DNA of 9,543 bases. It comes from a bacterium. Its GTDB lineage: Bacteria; Patescibacteriota; Patescibacteriia; 2-12-FULL-60-25. The stretch's first letter is position 1; each line of letters opens with the position of its first letter. Location: contig JAGVIJ010000039.1 of the NCBI GenBank assembly GCA_020056125.1, positions 1 to 9,543 of the forward strand, given 5' to 3'. The notes under the pieces were generated by a model. The model was given only the letters and a program-made list of their open reading frames with translations. It was not told the DNA's origin and ran no database searches. Below, piece after piece: positions 1 through 6,837 of the stretch. A program made the position numbers and the translations under genes.

Positions 1-5
1 AGCAC

Positions 6-977
6 ATGGCTCTTAAAGATTTGGTTGACGCTAAAGATTTTTTGGAACTGCCGGTGGTAACTTGCGATAACATTGAAGTGGCTAAAAATGAAGAGGGTCG
101 TCGCTCCGAGGCTATCCGCGAGGTGTATGAGAAATTTTTTAAAGAATATCTGGCGGCACACGCCGAACAATTGCGCGTGGATCCGTCGCGCGTGGTCGCA
201 GGACTCGGTTACACGCCGCAGGAACTTAGGTTGCGCAAGATTCCCAACCATTACGTGCCGCAAGCGCCCATGGGTTATTCGGATAATGTGCATGAGACGT
301 GCTATGCGATGGAAACCGGGTTGCCTCAAACGGAACTTAAAAAAATGCCTCCGGTTCGTCCGTTGACTGAACGCGACGCTCTCTCCGCCGCTTATATCGA
401 AGGCAAGGCCTACGCGGACAATGACAGTTTGATGGAATATTTGCACAAGGTGCAGAACAATATCATCGGCATGCGCATTGCCAATCAATATTTCGGGCGC
501 CCCAATCTTTCGTTTTTAGCGCGCGGCAAGGCGGGTATGCCATCCGGTTATTTGATCGCCTATGAAGGCGGCGAACAGGAAAAGGGCATGATTTATATTT
601 CTGATTTAGCTGCTGATCCGGAGGATAAGATGGCCGGCGTGTTATTAGTCAGAAATTTTTTGCGCAGTTATTTTGAGCACTACGGAGTTGGTGACCGCCC
701 GTTTATTCCCGTGTACACCAATGCCAGAGAAAAAACTTCGTATCGTTGGATTATGAAACTCGCGCAAGCCGAGGCTAAAAAACACGGTGTCATAGTTGAA
801 CTTGAAGAGGCTGGCACCTATGAACAAGGGCCTGACACTATGCACAATATTTTGATTTACATCGGCAAAAATCAAGAAGAGATTGAGCGGCAAAAGCAGG
901 GTTATCGTAATTTGGCGGAATATCAAGGCGGAGGATATGAGGAGGCGGGGGAGGACGCAAAAGAAGAAAACTGGTAA
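6..977 (+). CDS. Uncharacterised protein, probable GNAT-like C-terminal domain
   Basis: A 323-residue soluble protein with no signal peptide or membrane segment. I do not recognise the N-terminal ~115 residues, which are helix-rich at 30-57. Residues ~117-288 resemble a GNAT acetyltransferase fold: an opening 'RPLTERDA' strand/helix, a strand 'GYLIAYEGG' (181-189), a strand ending in 'YISDLAADPED' (197-207), a long helix 'GVLLVRNFLRSYFEHYG' (211-227), a strand 'FIPVYTN' (233-239), a helix 245-259, and a last strand 'HNILIYIG' (280-287). The usual acetyl-CoA loop Q/RxxGxG/A is degenerate here ('DKMAGVLL'), so catalysis is uncertain. The tail 290-323 is charged and probably disordered. Only five bases precede the ATG, so a start further upstream cannot be excluded. 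It ends 24 bases before ligA and probably shares its transcript. The fold call is inference from secondary-structure pattern; the existence of the gene is secure. Confidence 0.8.
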   Translation: MALKDLVDAKDFLELPVVTCDNIEVAKNEEGRRSEAIREVYEKFFKEYLAAHAEQLRVDPSRVVAGLGYTPQELRLRKIPNHYVPQAPMGYSDNVHETCYAMETGLPQTELKKMPPVRPLTERDALSAAYIEGKAYADNDSLMEYLHKVQNNIIGMRIANQYFGRPNLSFLARGKAGMPSGYLIAYEGGEQEKGMIYISDLAADPEDKMAGVLLVRNFLRSYFEHYGVGDRPFIPVYTNAREKTSYRWIMKLAQAEAKKHGVIVELEEAGTYEQGPDTMHNILIYIGKNQEEIERQKQGYRNLAEYQGGGYEEAGEDAKEENW

Positions 978-980
978 GAT

Positions 981-988
981 GAGGAGGG
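981..988 (+). promoter_or_regulatory. Ribosome binding site of ligA
   Basis: GAGGAGGG lies 13 bases upstream of the ligA ATG at 1002, in the short gap after the preceding stop codon. It matches the anti-Shine-Dalgarno sequence well. The spacing is slightly long, but no closer in-frame start exists, so it supports the start chosen for ligA. Confidence 0.6.
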
Positions 989-1001
989 CGTATTTAAATC
1001 T

Positions 1002-3068
1002 ATGACCAAAACCCAGGCTGAAGCGCGCGTCAAAAAACTCCGCGAGGAGATTGATCGCTATCGCTATCAGTATCATGTGCTGAACAAACTCGAAATTTCC
1101 GAGGCGGTTTTGGATTCGCTCAAACACGAGTTGTATAAATTGGAACAGCAATATCCTGATTTGATTACGCCGGATTCTCCTACCCAGCGCGTGGCCGGAG
1201 AGCCGGCTAAGGGTTTTAAAAAAGTGTCGCACACGACTCCCATGTTGTCGCTCGAAGATGTGTTCAGCCGCCAAGAAACCGAGGATTGGCTGGAGCGCGT
1301 CAAAAAATTGCGGCCGCAAGTCAAGTTTGAATTTTATGCAGAAGTTAAGATGGATGGTTTAGCCACATCAATTTTGTATGAAGATGGAATTTTGATGCGC
1401 GGCGCCACGCGCGGCGACGGTCGAGTGGGCGAGGAGGTAACGCGCAACGTCAGAACCATCGAGGCTTTGCCCTTGCGTTTGCGTGTGCCCACGGAGAGCG
1501 AGATTGAAAAGTTTTTAAAAAAACATCACGGCGCGGTTGACGCGGCCAAAGTGCGCCGCGTGTTGACCACTCACTCCGGCCGCATCGAAGCGCGCGGCGA
1601 GGTGTATATGTCGCGCAAACATTTGGAGGAATTGAATCGCAAACTCAAGGCGCGCGGCGAAGCCGAGCTTGCCAACCCGCGCAATGCGGCGGCCGGCGCC
1701 ATCCGCCAATTGGATCCCAAGATCGCGGCTGAACGGCATTTGGCATTTTTGGGCTGGCAACTTTTGGGCGACTTAGGCACCACCACGCATGAACAAGCGC
1801 ACGACATGCTGGCGCTTTTGGGTTTGCCCACCAATGAGTTAAATCGTTTGTGCGGAGATTTGAATGCGGTGGAAAATTTTTTAAACGAGGTTGGGAAGAA
1901 GCGCGATAAATTACCGTATCAAATCGATGGCATCGTGTTAAACGTCAACGACGATGAGCTGTTCAATTTGTTGGGCGTGGTGGGTAAAACTCCGCGCGCG
2001 GCTGTGGCTTGGAAATTCGCGGCCGAGCAGGGGACCACAGTGGTGCGCAAGATTTTGGTTTCCGTGGGTCGGCGCGGCACGCTCACGCCCGTGGCTGTGA
2101 TGGATCCGGTACAGTTGGCCGGCACCACGGTCACGCACGCGACTTTGCATAATGAAGATGAGATTAAGCGTTTGGGTTTGAAGATCGGGGACACGGTGAT
2201 TGTGGAGAAAGCCGGCGACATCATTCCCAAAGTTATTCAGGTGTTGCCTAAGCTGCGGCCGCGCGATGCTAAAGAATTTCACATGCCAAAAAAATGTCCC
2301 ATGTGCGGTTCAGATGTGGAGCGGCGCGAGGGCGAGGTGGCATACTTTTGTATGAATACAAAATGTTTTGCGCAGGAGCTGGCTCGGCTGTTGCATTTTA
2401 CGAGTCGCGCGGCTTTGGATATTCGCGGCCTGGGCGATAAAATCGCGGAGCAATTATTGCAAACCGGATTGGTGAGCGAGCCGGCTGACCTGTTCAAACT
2501 CAAGGCCGGTGATTTATTGGCGCTCGAAGGTTTTGCCGAAGTGGCATCCAATAAATTGGTGGACGAAATTCAAGCGCATAAAAAAGTTTCGCTCGATCGT
2601 TTCATCAACGGGTTGGGTATGCGCCATGTGGGAGAGGAAACAGCGCGCGATTTGGCCGGCGCTTTTGGTTCCTTGGGCGCGTTGTGCCAAGCTACCAAAG
2701 AACAACTCACGGCGGTTCCGGGTATTGGCCAGGAGGTTTCAGAGGCGGTGGTGGAATTTTTTGGGGATAAGCGCGAAGCGGAAAAAGTTGATCATCTGCT
2801 CGCGGTGTTGGAAGTAGGCACGCAAACCAAACGGCCGCCGGGTAAATTAGCCGGCACCACTTGGGTTTTGACCGGAAGCTTAGAAGTTATGAGCCGTGAT
2901 CAGGCTAAAGAGAAAATCCGCGCCTTAGGCGGAGAAATTTCCGAATCCGTGTCCAAAAAAATCACTTATGTGGTGGCGGGCGCAGAACCCGGATCCAAAT
3001 TGGATAAAGCGCGCAAACTCGGCGTGACCGTTTTGGAGGAAAAAGAATTTTTGAAGAAATTAGGTTAA
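1002..3068 (+). CDS. ligA: NAD+-dependent DNA ligase LigA
   Basis: Seals 3'-OH/5'-phosphate nicks in DNA using NAD+, in replication and repair. All domains are visible in 688 residues: NMN-binding domain Ia (1-~70), adenylation domain with catalytic Lys116 in KMDG (116-119) and RGDG (137-140), OB fold (~335-420), Zn finger C432-x2-C435-x14-C450-x4-C455, HhH region (~460-605) and C-terminal BRCT (614-688). The length exceeds the usual ~670 because of an insertion of about 26 residues near 163-193, just before the RGEVYM motif (198-203). Compared with E. coli LigA, Arg277, Asp285 and Lys314 are kept (R301, D309, K338). However, Lys290 of motif V is Asn314, and in domain Ia Asp32 and Tyr35 are Glu34 and Leu37 (Y24, H25 and D38 are kept). 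These residue equivalences come from constant spacing around the motifs. Identity is certain; the substitutions probably mark a divergent lineage rather than loss of function, since every domain is intact. Confidence 0.97.
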   Translation: MTKTQAEARVKKLREEIDRYRYQYHVLNKLEISEAVLDSLKHELYKLEQQYPDLITPDSPTQRVAGEPAKGFKKVSHTTPMLSLEDVFSRQETEDWLERVKKLRPQVKFEFYAEVKMDGLATSILYEDGILMRGATRGDGRVGEEVTRNVRTIEALPLRLRVPTESEIEKFLKKHHGAVDAAKVRRVLTTHSGRIEARGEVYMSRKHLEELNRKLKARGEAELANPRNAAAGAIRQLDPKIAAERHLAFLGWQLLGDLGTTTHEQAHDMLALLGLPTNELNRLCGDLNAVENFLNEVGKKRDKLPYQIDGIVLNVNDDELFNLLGVVGKTPRAAVAWKFAAEQGTTVVRKILVSVGRRGTLTPVAVMDPVQLAGTTVTHATLHNEDEIKRLGLKIGDTVIVEKAGDIIPKVIQVLPKLRPRDAKEFHMPKKCPMCGSDVERREGEVAYFCMNTKCFAQELARLLHFTSRAALDIRGLGDKIAEQLLQTGLVSEPADLFKLKAGDLLALEGFAEVASNKLVDEIQAHKKVSLDRFINGLGMRHVGEETARDLAGAFGSLGALCQATKEQLTAVPGIGQEVSEAVVEFFGDKREAEKVDHLLAVLEVGTQTKRPPGKLAGTTWVLTGSLEVMSRDQAKEKIRALGGEISESVSKKITYVVAGAEPGSKLDKARKLGVTVLEEKEFLKKLG

Positions 3069-3088
3069 GAGTGTAAACTTGCAGAGTT

Positions 3089-3391
3089 ATGGCCATCACA
3101 GACAAAGATATTATTCATCTAGCTGATCTGGCGCGGTTGGATTTGACCGAGTCGGAAATCAAACAGGTCGGAGCAGAGCTCGGATCAATTTTGGAATATG
3201 TGGAGCGGTTGCAGAAAATTGATACGCGAACCGTTGAGCCGCAGAGCATGCCGGCGCGAGAGATTGGCTGGCGCGAGGATAAAGCGGCGGCGTGCGATGA
3301 AGCGGCGCGCGAACTCATCTTAAATAATTTTCCGGATCGCCAGGATGATTTGTTGCGCGTACCGCCGGTGTTTGAAAAACCCAAAGGATGA
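3089..3391 (+). CDS. gatC: Asp-tRNA(Asn)/Glu-tRNA(Gln) amidotransferase subunit C
   Basis: A 100-residue GatC, the small subunit that wraps around GatA and helps join it to GatB in the tRNA-dependent amidotransferase. The family pattern is clear: 'ITDKDIIHLADLARLDLTE' (3-21) matches the conserved first helix, followed by 'ELGSILEYVERLQKIDT' (30-46), 'VEPQSMPA' (49-56) and the C-terminal 'LLRVPPVFEKP' (88-98). The length is normal. It starts 20 bases after the ligA stop with only a weak purine-rich upstream sequence. Its TGA stop overlaps an ATG (ATGA, 3388-3391) that could open gatA by translational coupling. The gatC-gatA order is standard, and the partner gatB must lie elsewhere in the genome. 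Confidence 0.95.
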   Translation: MAITDKDIIHLADLARLDLTESEIKQVGAELGSILEYVERLQKIDTRTVEPQSMPAREIGWREDKAAACDEAARELILNNFPDRQDDLLRVPPVFEKPKG

Positions 3392-3411
3392 TTCAAAATT
3401 TAAAATCCAAA

Positions 3412-4848
3412 ATGTATCCAAATAAAATAACCATTCAAACTGCGCGCGGCCTGTTGGAACGAGGGGAGGTTTCGGCTTGGGAAATCACGCAGGCCTGTTT
3501 GGATCAGATCGAAGCGCGAGATGACGATGTCCACGCTTTTTTGGAAGTCTATGCTGATCAGGCGTTGGCCGCGGCGCAACAATCGGACGAGCGGCGCAAG
3601 GCCGGGGAGACGCTGGGCGTCTTGGATGGAATCCCGTTGGCCATCAAAGACAATCTTTTATTGCAAGGCAAAAAGTGCACGGCTGGCTCAAAAGTTCTTG
3701 CCAATTATATCGGCGCATATACGGCCACGGCAGTGCAAAAACTTTTAGATCAAGGTGCGATCATTTTGGGTAAAACCAACATGGATGAATTTGCCATGGG
3801 CTCGTCCACTGAACACTCGGCGTTTGGTCCGACTAAAAATCCGCGTCATTTGGAGCATGTGCCCGGCGGCTCTTCGGGCGGCAGTGCGGCGGCAGTGGCT
3901 GCGCACATGTGTCTCGCGGCATTGGGAACTGATACGGGCGGCTCCATCCGCCAACCCGCATCGTTTTGCGGCGTCTTTGGATTAAAGCCCACATATGGCC
4001 GCGTGTCGCGTTATGGTTTGATTGCCATGGCGTCTTCACTGGATCAAATCGGCCCCATCACTCAAGATGCGGAAGATGCCGGGTTGTTGTTGTCTTTGAT
4101 GCAGGGCTCGGATGCTAAAGATCAAACCACGGCTGACGCGGTTGATTTTGAACCCGCGTGGAAAAAAGATCTCAAGGGCGTGCGCGTGGGATTGCCCAGA
4201 GAGGCGTGGGGAGCGGGCATTGATGAGGCGGTGCGCGAGCGCGTGCAAGCCGCGGTGCAGAGTTTAAAAAAATTGGGAGCGGAAATTAAAGAGGTGGATT
4301 TGCCGTATGCTGACGAAGCCCTGGCTGTTTATTATGTGCTCATGCCTTGCGAGGTGTCAGCTAACTTGGCGCGTTTTGACGGCATGCGCTATGGCCGACG
4401 CGAATCAGCGGCCACGTTGTTTGAGACTTATGCCAAGACCAGATCGCAAAGCTTGGGTGCGGAGGTGCGGCGCAGAATTTTACTCGGTACGTTCGCGTTG
4501 TCGCGCGGTTATTATGATGCGTATTATTTGCAAGCTAAAAAAGTGCAGAGTTTGATTCGCCGCGGCTATGAGGCGGCATTTCGCGAGGTGGATATTTTAG
4601 CTATGCCGACCACTCCGACTCCGGCGTTTAAGTTGGGAGAGAAAACCGGTGATCCGCTCGCTATGTATTTGAGTGATATTTTTACGGTGGGCGCCAATGT
4701 GGCCGGAGCGCCCGCGATTTCCGTGCCGTGCGGCGCAGTGGGCAGTCTGCCGGTCGGATTGCATTTAATCGGCAAGTGGTTTAAGGAAGATGAGTTGCTC
4801 GCAGTGGCCAAGGCTTATGAGTTGGAAGTTGGTAGGGGCAATTCATGA
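3412..4848 (+). CDS. gatA: Asp-tRNA(Asn)/Glu-tRNA(Gln) amidotransferase subunit A
   Basis: An amidase-signature glutaminase that releases ammonia from Gln, which GatB uses to convert mischarged Glu-tRNA(Gln) or Asp-tRNA(Asn). Numbered from the ATG at 3412, the Ser-cisSer-Lys triad falls at Lys79 (in 'IPLAIKDN'), Ser154 (in 'PGGSSGGS') and Ser178 (in 'DTGGSIRQPA'), the same numbers as Staphylococcus aureus GatA. That is the reason for choosing 3412 over the upstream in-frame ATG at 3388. The 3388 start would overlap the gatC stop (ATGA) and add eight residues (MIQNLKSK) encoded by an A/T-rich spacer; neither start has a good ribosome binding site. The C-terminus ends 'LLAVAKAYELEVGRGNS', whose last residues are encoded by a palindromic repeat (4832-4859), so the native stop may have been replaced by the repeat. 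The core family signature is complete and function is expected. Confidence 0.95.
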   Translation: MYPNKITIQTARGLLERGEVSAWEITQACLDQIEARDDDVHAFLEVYADQALAAAQQSDERRKAGETLGVLDGIPLAIKDNLLLQGKKCTAGSKVLANYIGAYTATAVQKLLDQGAIILGKTNMDEFAMGSSTEHSAFGPTKNPRHLEHVPGGSSGGSAAAVAAHMCLAALGTDTGGSIRQPASFCGVFGLKPTYGRVSRYGLIAMASSLDQIGPITQDAEDAGLLLSLMQGSDAKDQTTADAVDFEPAWKKDLKGVRVGLPREAWGAGIDEAVRERVQAAVQSLKKLGAEIKEVDLPYADEALAVYYVLMPCEVSANLARFDGMRYGRRESAATLFETYAKTRSQSLGAEVRRRILLGTFALSRGYYDAYYLQAKKVQSLIRRGYEAAFREVDILAMPTTPTPAFKLGEKTGDPLAMYLSDIFTVGANVAGAPAISVPCGAVGSLPVGLHLIGKWFKEDELLAVAKAYELEVGRGNS

Positions 4849-4859
4849 ATTGCCCATAC
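4832..4859. repeat. 28-bp palindromic repeat at the gatA end (REP/MITE-like)
   Basis: A 28-bp near-perfect palindrome: left arm GTAGGGGCAATTCA, right arm TGAATTGCCCATAC, centre between 4845 and 4846, with a single mismatched pair (4835/4856). It encodes the last codons and the TGA of gatA, and its central ATG is a false start for the next ORF. From memory, GTAGGGGC...GCCCCTAC palindromes are dispersed in many bacterial and CPR genomes, and they yield recurring peptides such as 'VGAIHELP', which is encoded here in another frame. The dispersed nature cannot be shown from this window alone. Confidence 0.75.
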
Positions 4860-4877
4860 GAGGTAATTCAAAAATTT

Positions 4878-5309
4878 ATGATTACGCAAATAATTTTCTA
4901 TACGGTTTTGGCCATTGTGATGTTTTCCGCGGCCGCGTATGGAATTTGGAAAATCAAACGTTTGCTCACGCGGCCGGATCTGTATGGCATAACGCGCGAA
5001 CAGGTGCAGGAGCGCTGGAAGATGATCCGCCGCACCAGCGAAGAGGGGATAATGGGCGCTAAGCTGGCTTTGATGGAAGCGGATAATCTTTTGGATTCAG
5101 CGCTTAAATCCATGGCTATGCCCGGTACCACTCTGGGTGAACGTCTCAAGGTAGCGTGCTATAAATATCAAAAGTTGCGCGATGTTTGGTGGGCGCATAA
5201 ATTGCGCAATCAATTGGTGCACGAATCATCTTTTCAATTAAGCCCGCGGCAAGCGCACAAGGCGTTGGATGAGTTTGAGCGCGCGCTCAAAGTTCTTAAT
5301 TTATTGTAA
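4878..5309 (+). CDS. Membrane-anchored small protein with HEPN-like motif
   Basis: With the preferred start at 4878 this is 143 residues: an N-terminal transmembrane helix directly after the start ('IIFYTVLAIVMFSAAAYGIW'), a short basic stretch ('KIKRLL'), then an all-helical soluble domain probably in the cytoplasm. The soluble part has a helix 'AKLALMEADNLLDSALKSM', a loop 'PGTTLGERLK', a helix, and 'WWAHKLRNQLVHESSF', followed by a C-terminal helix. R110-N-Q-L-V-H115 fits the Rx4-6H motif of HEPN domains, and the helix order fits that fold. The upstream ATG at 4845 would add 11 residues but lies inside a palindromic repeat; GAGGT at 4860-4864 is a plausible ribosome binding site for 4878. 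It lies between gatA and the Lgt-family gene. I recall similar small proteins as common but uncharacterised in CPR genomes. HEPN proteins are often RNases or RNA-binding, but activity here is unproven. Confidence 0.8.
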   Translation: MITQIIFYTVLAIVMFSAAAYGIWKIKRLLTRPDLYGITREQVQERWKMIRRTSEEGIMGAKLALMEADNLLDSALKSMAMPGTTLGERLKVACYKYQKLRDVWWAHKLRNQLVHESSFQLSPRQAHKALDEFERALKVLNLL

Positions 5310-5325
5310 GAGTTTTAATTCACAA

Positions 5326-5343
5326 CGCAGGCTAAAGCCTGCG
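5326..5343. repeat. Palindromic repeat before lgt
   Basis: CGCAGGCT-AA-AGCCTGCG forms perfect 8-bp arms around a 2-base centre, in the 64-base gap between the HEPN-like gene and the lgt-like gene. This sequence is, from memory, another widely dispersed palindrome in bacterial genomes, often read in ORFs as 'RRLKPAATG', as it is here if the downstream frame is extended upstream. It has no downstream T-run, so it is not a clear terminator, though the hairpin could affect transcript stability. Confidence 0.65.
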
Positions 5344-5373
5344 GCTACCGGACTACCACCTACAAACTCATTT

Positions 5374-6132
5374 ATGATTCCATGGTTTCAGATCACCTCA
5401 ATCCCTTTGGGCTCGATTGCTTTGCAAGTCTGGGGCACTTTAGTGGCGCTGGGATTTCTCTTGGGCGCGTATTTGGCTTGGCGGCGCATGGGAAAAACGC
5501 CCGGAGCAAAAATTATTTGGGATATGGCGTTTTGGATTTTGCTGGCTGCGGCCGTGGGCGCGCGATTATTCCACGCAGCGTTTTATGAACCAGCGTATTA
5601 TTCCGCGCATCTGTCGGAAATTTTTGATTTTACGGCGTCTGGGTTTTCGGTGTTGGGAGGATTTTTGGGCGGTGCGGCCGTGGTGTGGTTTTTTGTTAAA
5701 CGTAAAAATTTAAATTTTTTGAAAGTGGCGGATGCTATGGCATGGGGTTTGCCTTGGGGTTATGCGGTGGGTCGCATGGGATGTTTTTTGATTCATGATC
5801 ATCCGGGTTTAGAAACTTCGTTTATGCTCGGGATGCGATTTCCAGATGGAATAGTTCGGCATGATCTTGGGCTGTATGCCGTGATACTGGGAGTATTCAT
5901 CGGTTTGATTTTTTTAGTGGTGGATCGTTTGGGCTTGCGCGAGCCTAAACCCGGGTTTTGGTCGGGTTTGTTCCTAGTGATTTATAGCGTAGGGCGCTGG
6001 GCTTTGGATTTTTTACGCGCGTTTGATCAGCGCTGGGCCGGACTCACGCCCGCGCAGTGGATTCTCATGGCTACGGCCGCCATAGGCGTATGGCTTGTCA
6101 TTCGGAGCACTTGTCGTGTAAAATACCGTTAA
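5374..6132 (+). CDS. lgt: Lgt-family prolipoprotein diacylglyceryl transferase (divergent)
   Basis: A 252-residue polytopic membrane protein of the Lgt family (PF01790), which normally moves diacylglyceryl from phosphatidylglycerol to the lipobox Cys of prolipoproteins. Family features are 'AVGARLFHAAF' (60-70), 'SGFSVLGGFLGG' (89-100), 'GYAVGRMGCF' (129-138), 'SVGRWALDFLR' (205-215) and 'LTPAQWI' (224-230), spread over about seven hydrophobic segments. It is divergent: the essential His of the HGG motif (E. coli His103) is Leu94, and the Asn of GRIGNF (Asn146) is Cys137, while Arg143 is kept as Arg134 with the same 40-residue spacing. Instead there is an 'IHDHPG' motif at 140-145, which I recall from CPR homologues. 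The frame stays open to an ATG at 5269, but that extension overlaps the upstream gene and is encoded by a palindromic repeat, so 5374 is preferred. No Shine-Dalgarno sequence is evident. The family call is firm; the exact activity is less so. Confidence 0.85.
   Translation: MIPWFQITSIPLGSIALQVWGTLVALGFLLGAYLAWRRMGKTPGAKIIWDMAFWILLAAAVGARLFHAAFYEPAYYSAHLSEIFDFTASGFSVLGGFLGGAAVVWFFVKRKNLNFLKVADAMAWGLPWGYAVGRMGCFLIHDHPGLETSFMLGMRFPDGIVRHDLGLYAVILGVFIGLIFLVVDRLGLREPKPGFWSGLFLVIYSVGRWALDFLRAFDQRWAGLTPAQWILMATAAIGVWLVIRSTCRVKYR
6095..6124 (+). promoter_or_regulatory. Candidate sigma70-type promoter for first dsbA-like gene
   Basis: TTGTCA (6095-6100) and TAAAAT (6119-6124) are separated by 18 bases, each matching five of six consensus positions. 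They lie inside the end of the lgt-like gene. Transcription would begin around 6130, giving a leader of fewer than ten bases before the ATG at 6139; this fits the absence of a Shine-Dalgarno sequence there. Inferred from pattern only. Confidence 0.4.
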
Positions 6133-6138
6133 TCTACT

Positions 6139-6789
6139 ATGGAATCCGACCAAGCCAAGAAAATCTTTCTTTTAAGTACCATTGTATTGGGCGTTTTTGT
6201 GGTCTTGGGTTTAGTTTGGGCTGTATCAGCGGAGTTGGGCGGGGACAAAAAAACCTTGTCATTCAATGATGACAATGATCCAATCATGGGGCCGGGCGAG
6301 GCCAAGGTGGTGGTGCGAATTTTTAGCGATTTTCAATGTCCGGCGTGCCAGGCAGCTGAAGCCGGGTTGAAGTACGCCATGGATACGTATAAAGATCAGG
6401 TGCGTTTTGTATGGAATGATTTTCCATTGCAGGCTTTGCATGCCAATGCGTTGCGCGCGGCTGAAGCGGCGCGGTGCGCTGAAGTGCAGGGTAAGTTTTG
6501 GGAATATCGCGAAAGATTGTTTGCAGATCAAGCGGCGTGGGAAAATCTGCCGGATCCGCTAAGTAAATTCCGTGCTTATGCCGATGCTTTGGGTTTGGAT
6601 GCGAATAATTTTTCCAGTTGCTTGGACAGCCGAGAATATCAAAATAAAATTATGGATGATTTGCGCGAAGGGCAGGCCAACGGCGTGCAGGCTACGCCAA
6701 TATTTTTTGTGGGCGATAAGGCCTTGGTGGGCGCGCAAGATAATGATGTGTGGGATCGCGAGATTCAACAGCAATTGACAGCGCAATGA
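6139..6789 (+). CDS. Membrane-anchored DsbA-like thiol oxidoreductase (CPAC)
   Basis: A 216-residue DsbA/BdbD-type protein (Thioredoxin_4-like) expected to form or rearrange disulfides in exported proteins. Residues ~9-30 form one transmembrane helix preceded by lysines, anchoring the catalytic domain outside the membrane; there is no lipobox Cys. The active site is C67-P-A-C70 in 'FSDFQCPAC', and the cis-Pro loop is 'ATPIFFVG' with Pro187. A second cysteine pair, C113 ('ARCAEVQGKFWEY') and C161 ('FSSCLDS'), sits at positions typical of this family and may form a structural disulfide. It starts only 6 bases after the lgt-like stop and is followed by a paralogue of the same architecture. No DsbB or VKOR partner is present in the window. 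The family is certain; whether it is mainly an oxidase or an isomerase cannot be told. Confidence 0.9.
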   Translation: MESDQAKKIFLLSTIVLGVFVVLGLVWAVSAELGGDKKTLSFNDDNDPIMGPGEAKVVVRIFSDFQCPACQAAEAGLKYAMDTYKDQVRFVWNDFPLQALHANALRAAEAARCAEVQGKFWEYRERLFADQAAWENLPDPLSKFRAYADALGLDANNFSSCLDSREYQNKIMDDLREGQANGVQATPIFFVGDKALVGAQDNDVWDREIQQQLTAQ

Positions 6790-6803
6790 TTTTTACCTAT
6801 TCT
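6775..6803 (+). promoter_or_regulatory. Candidate sigma70-type promoter for second dsbA-like gene
   Basis: A perfect -35 TTGACA (6775-6780), a 17-base spacer and TATTCT (6798-6803, four of six matches) sit across the end of the first dsbA-like gene. A start near 6810 would give a leader of about 28 bases before the ATG at 6838, with no recognisable Shine-Dalgarno sequence. It suggests the second gene can be expressed separately. Confidence 0.5.
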
Positions 6804-6837
6804 TTCTTAGCAATTAATCCCTAGATTTCATTCAATT

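Noticed and set aside
645..1319. Minus-strand open frame of 224 codons
   Set aside because: It is antisense to the first gene and to ligA, both with clear coding character, and its product shows no recognisable domain.
4790..5062. Open frame encoding 'VGAIHELPIRGNS'
   Set aside because: This is the alternative-frame reading of the palindromic repeat and of the membrane protein gene; the peptide is a known sort of repeat artefact.
5269..5373. Upstream extension of lgt
   Set aside because: It overlaps the preceding gene and passes through a palindromic repeat; Lgt homology starts near 5374.
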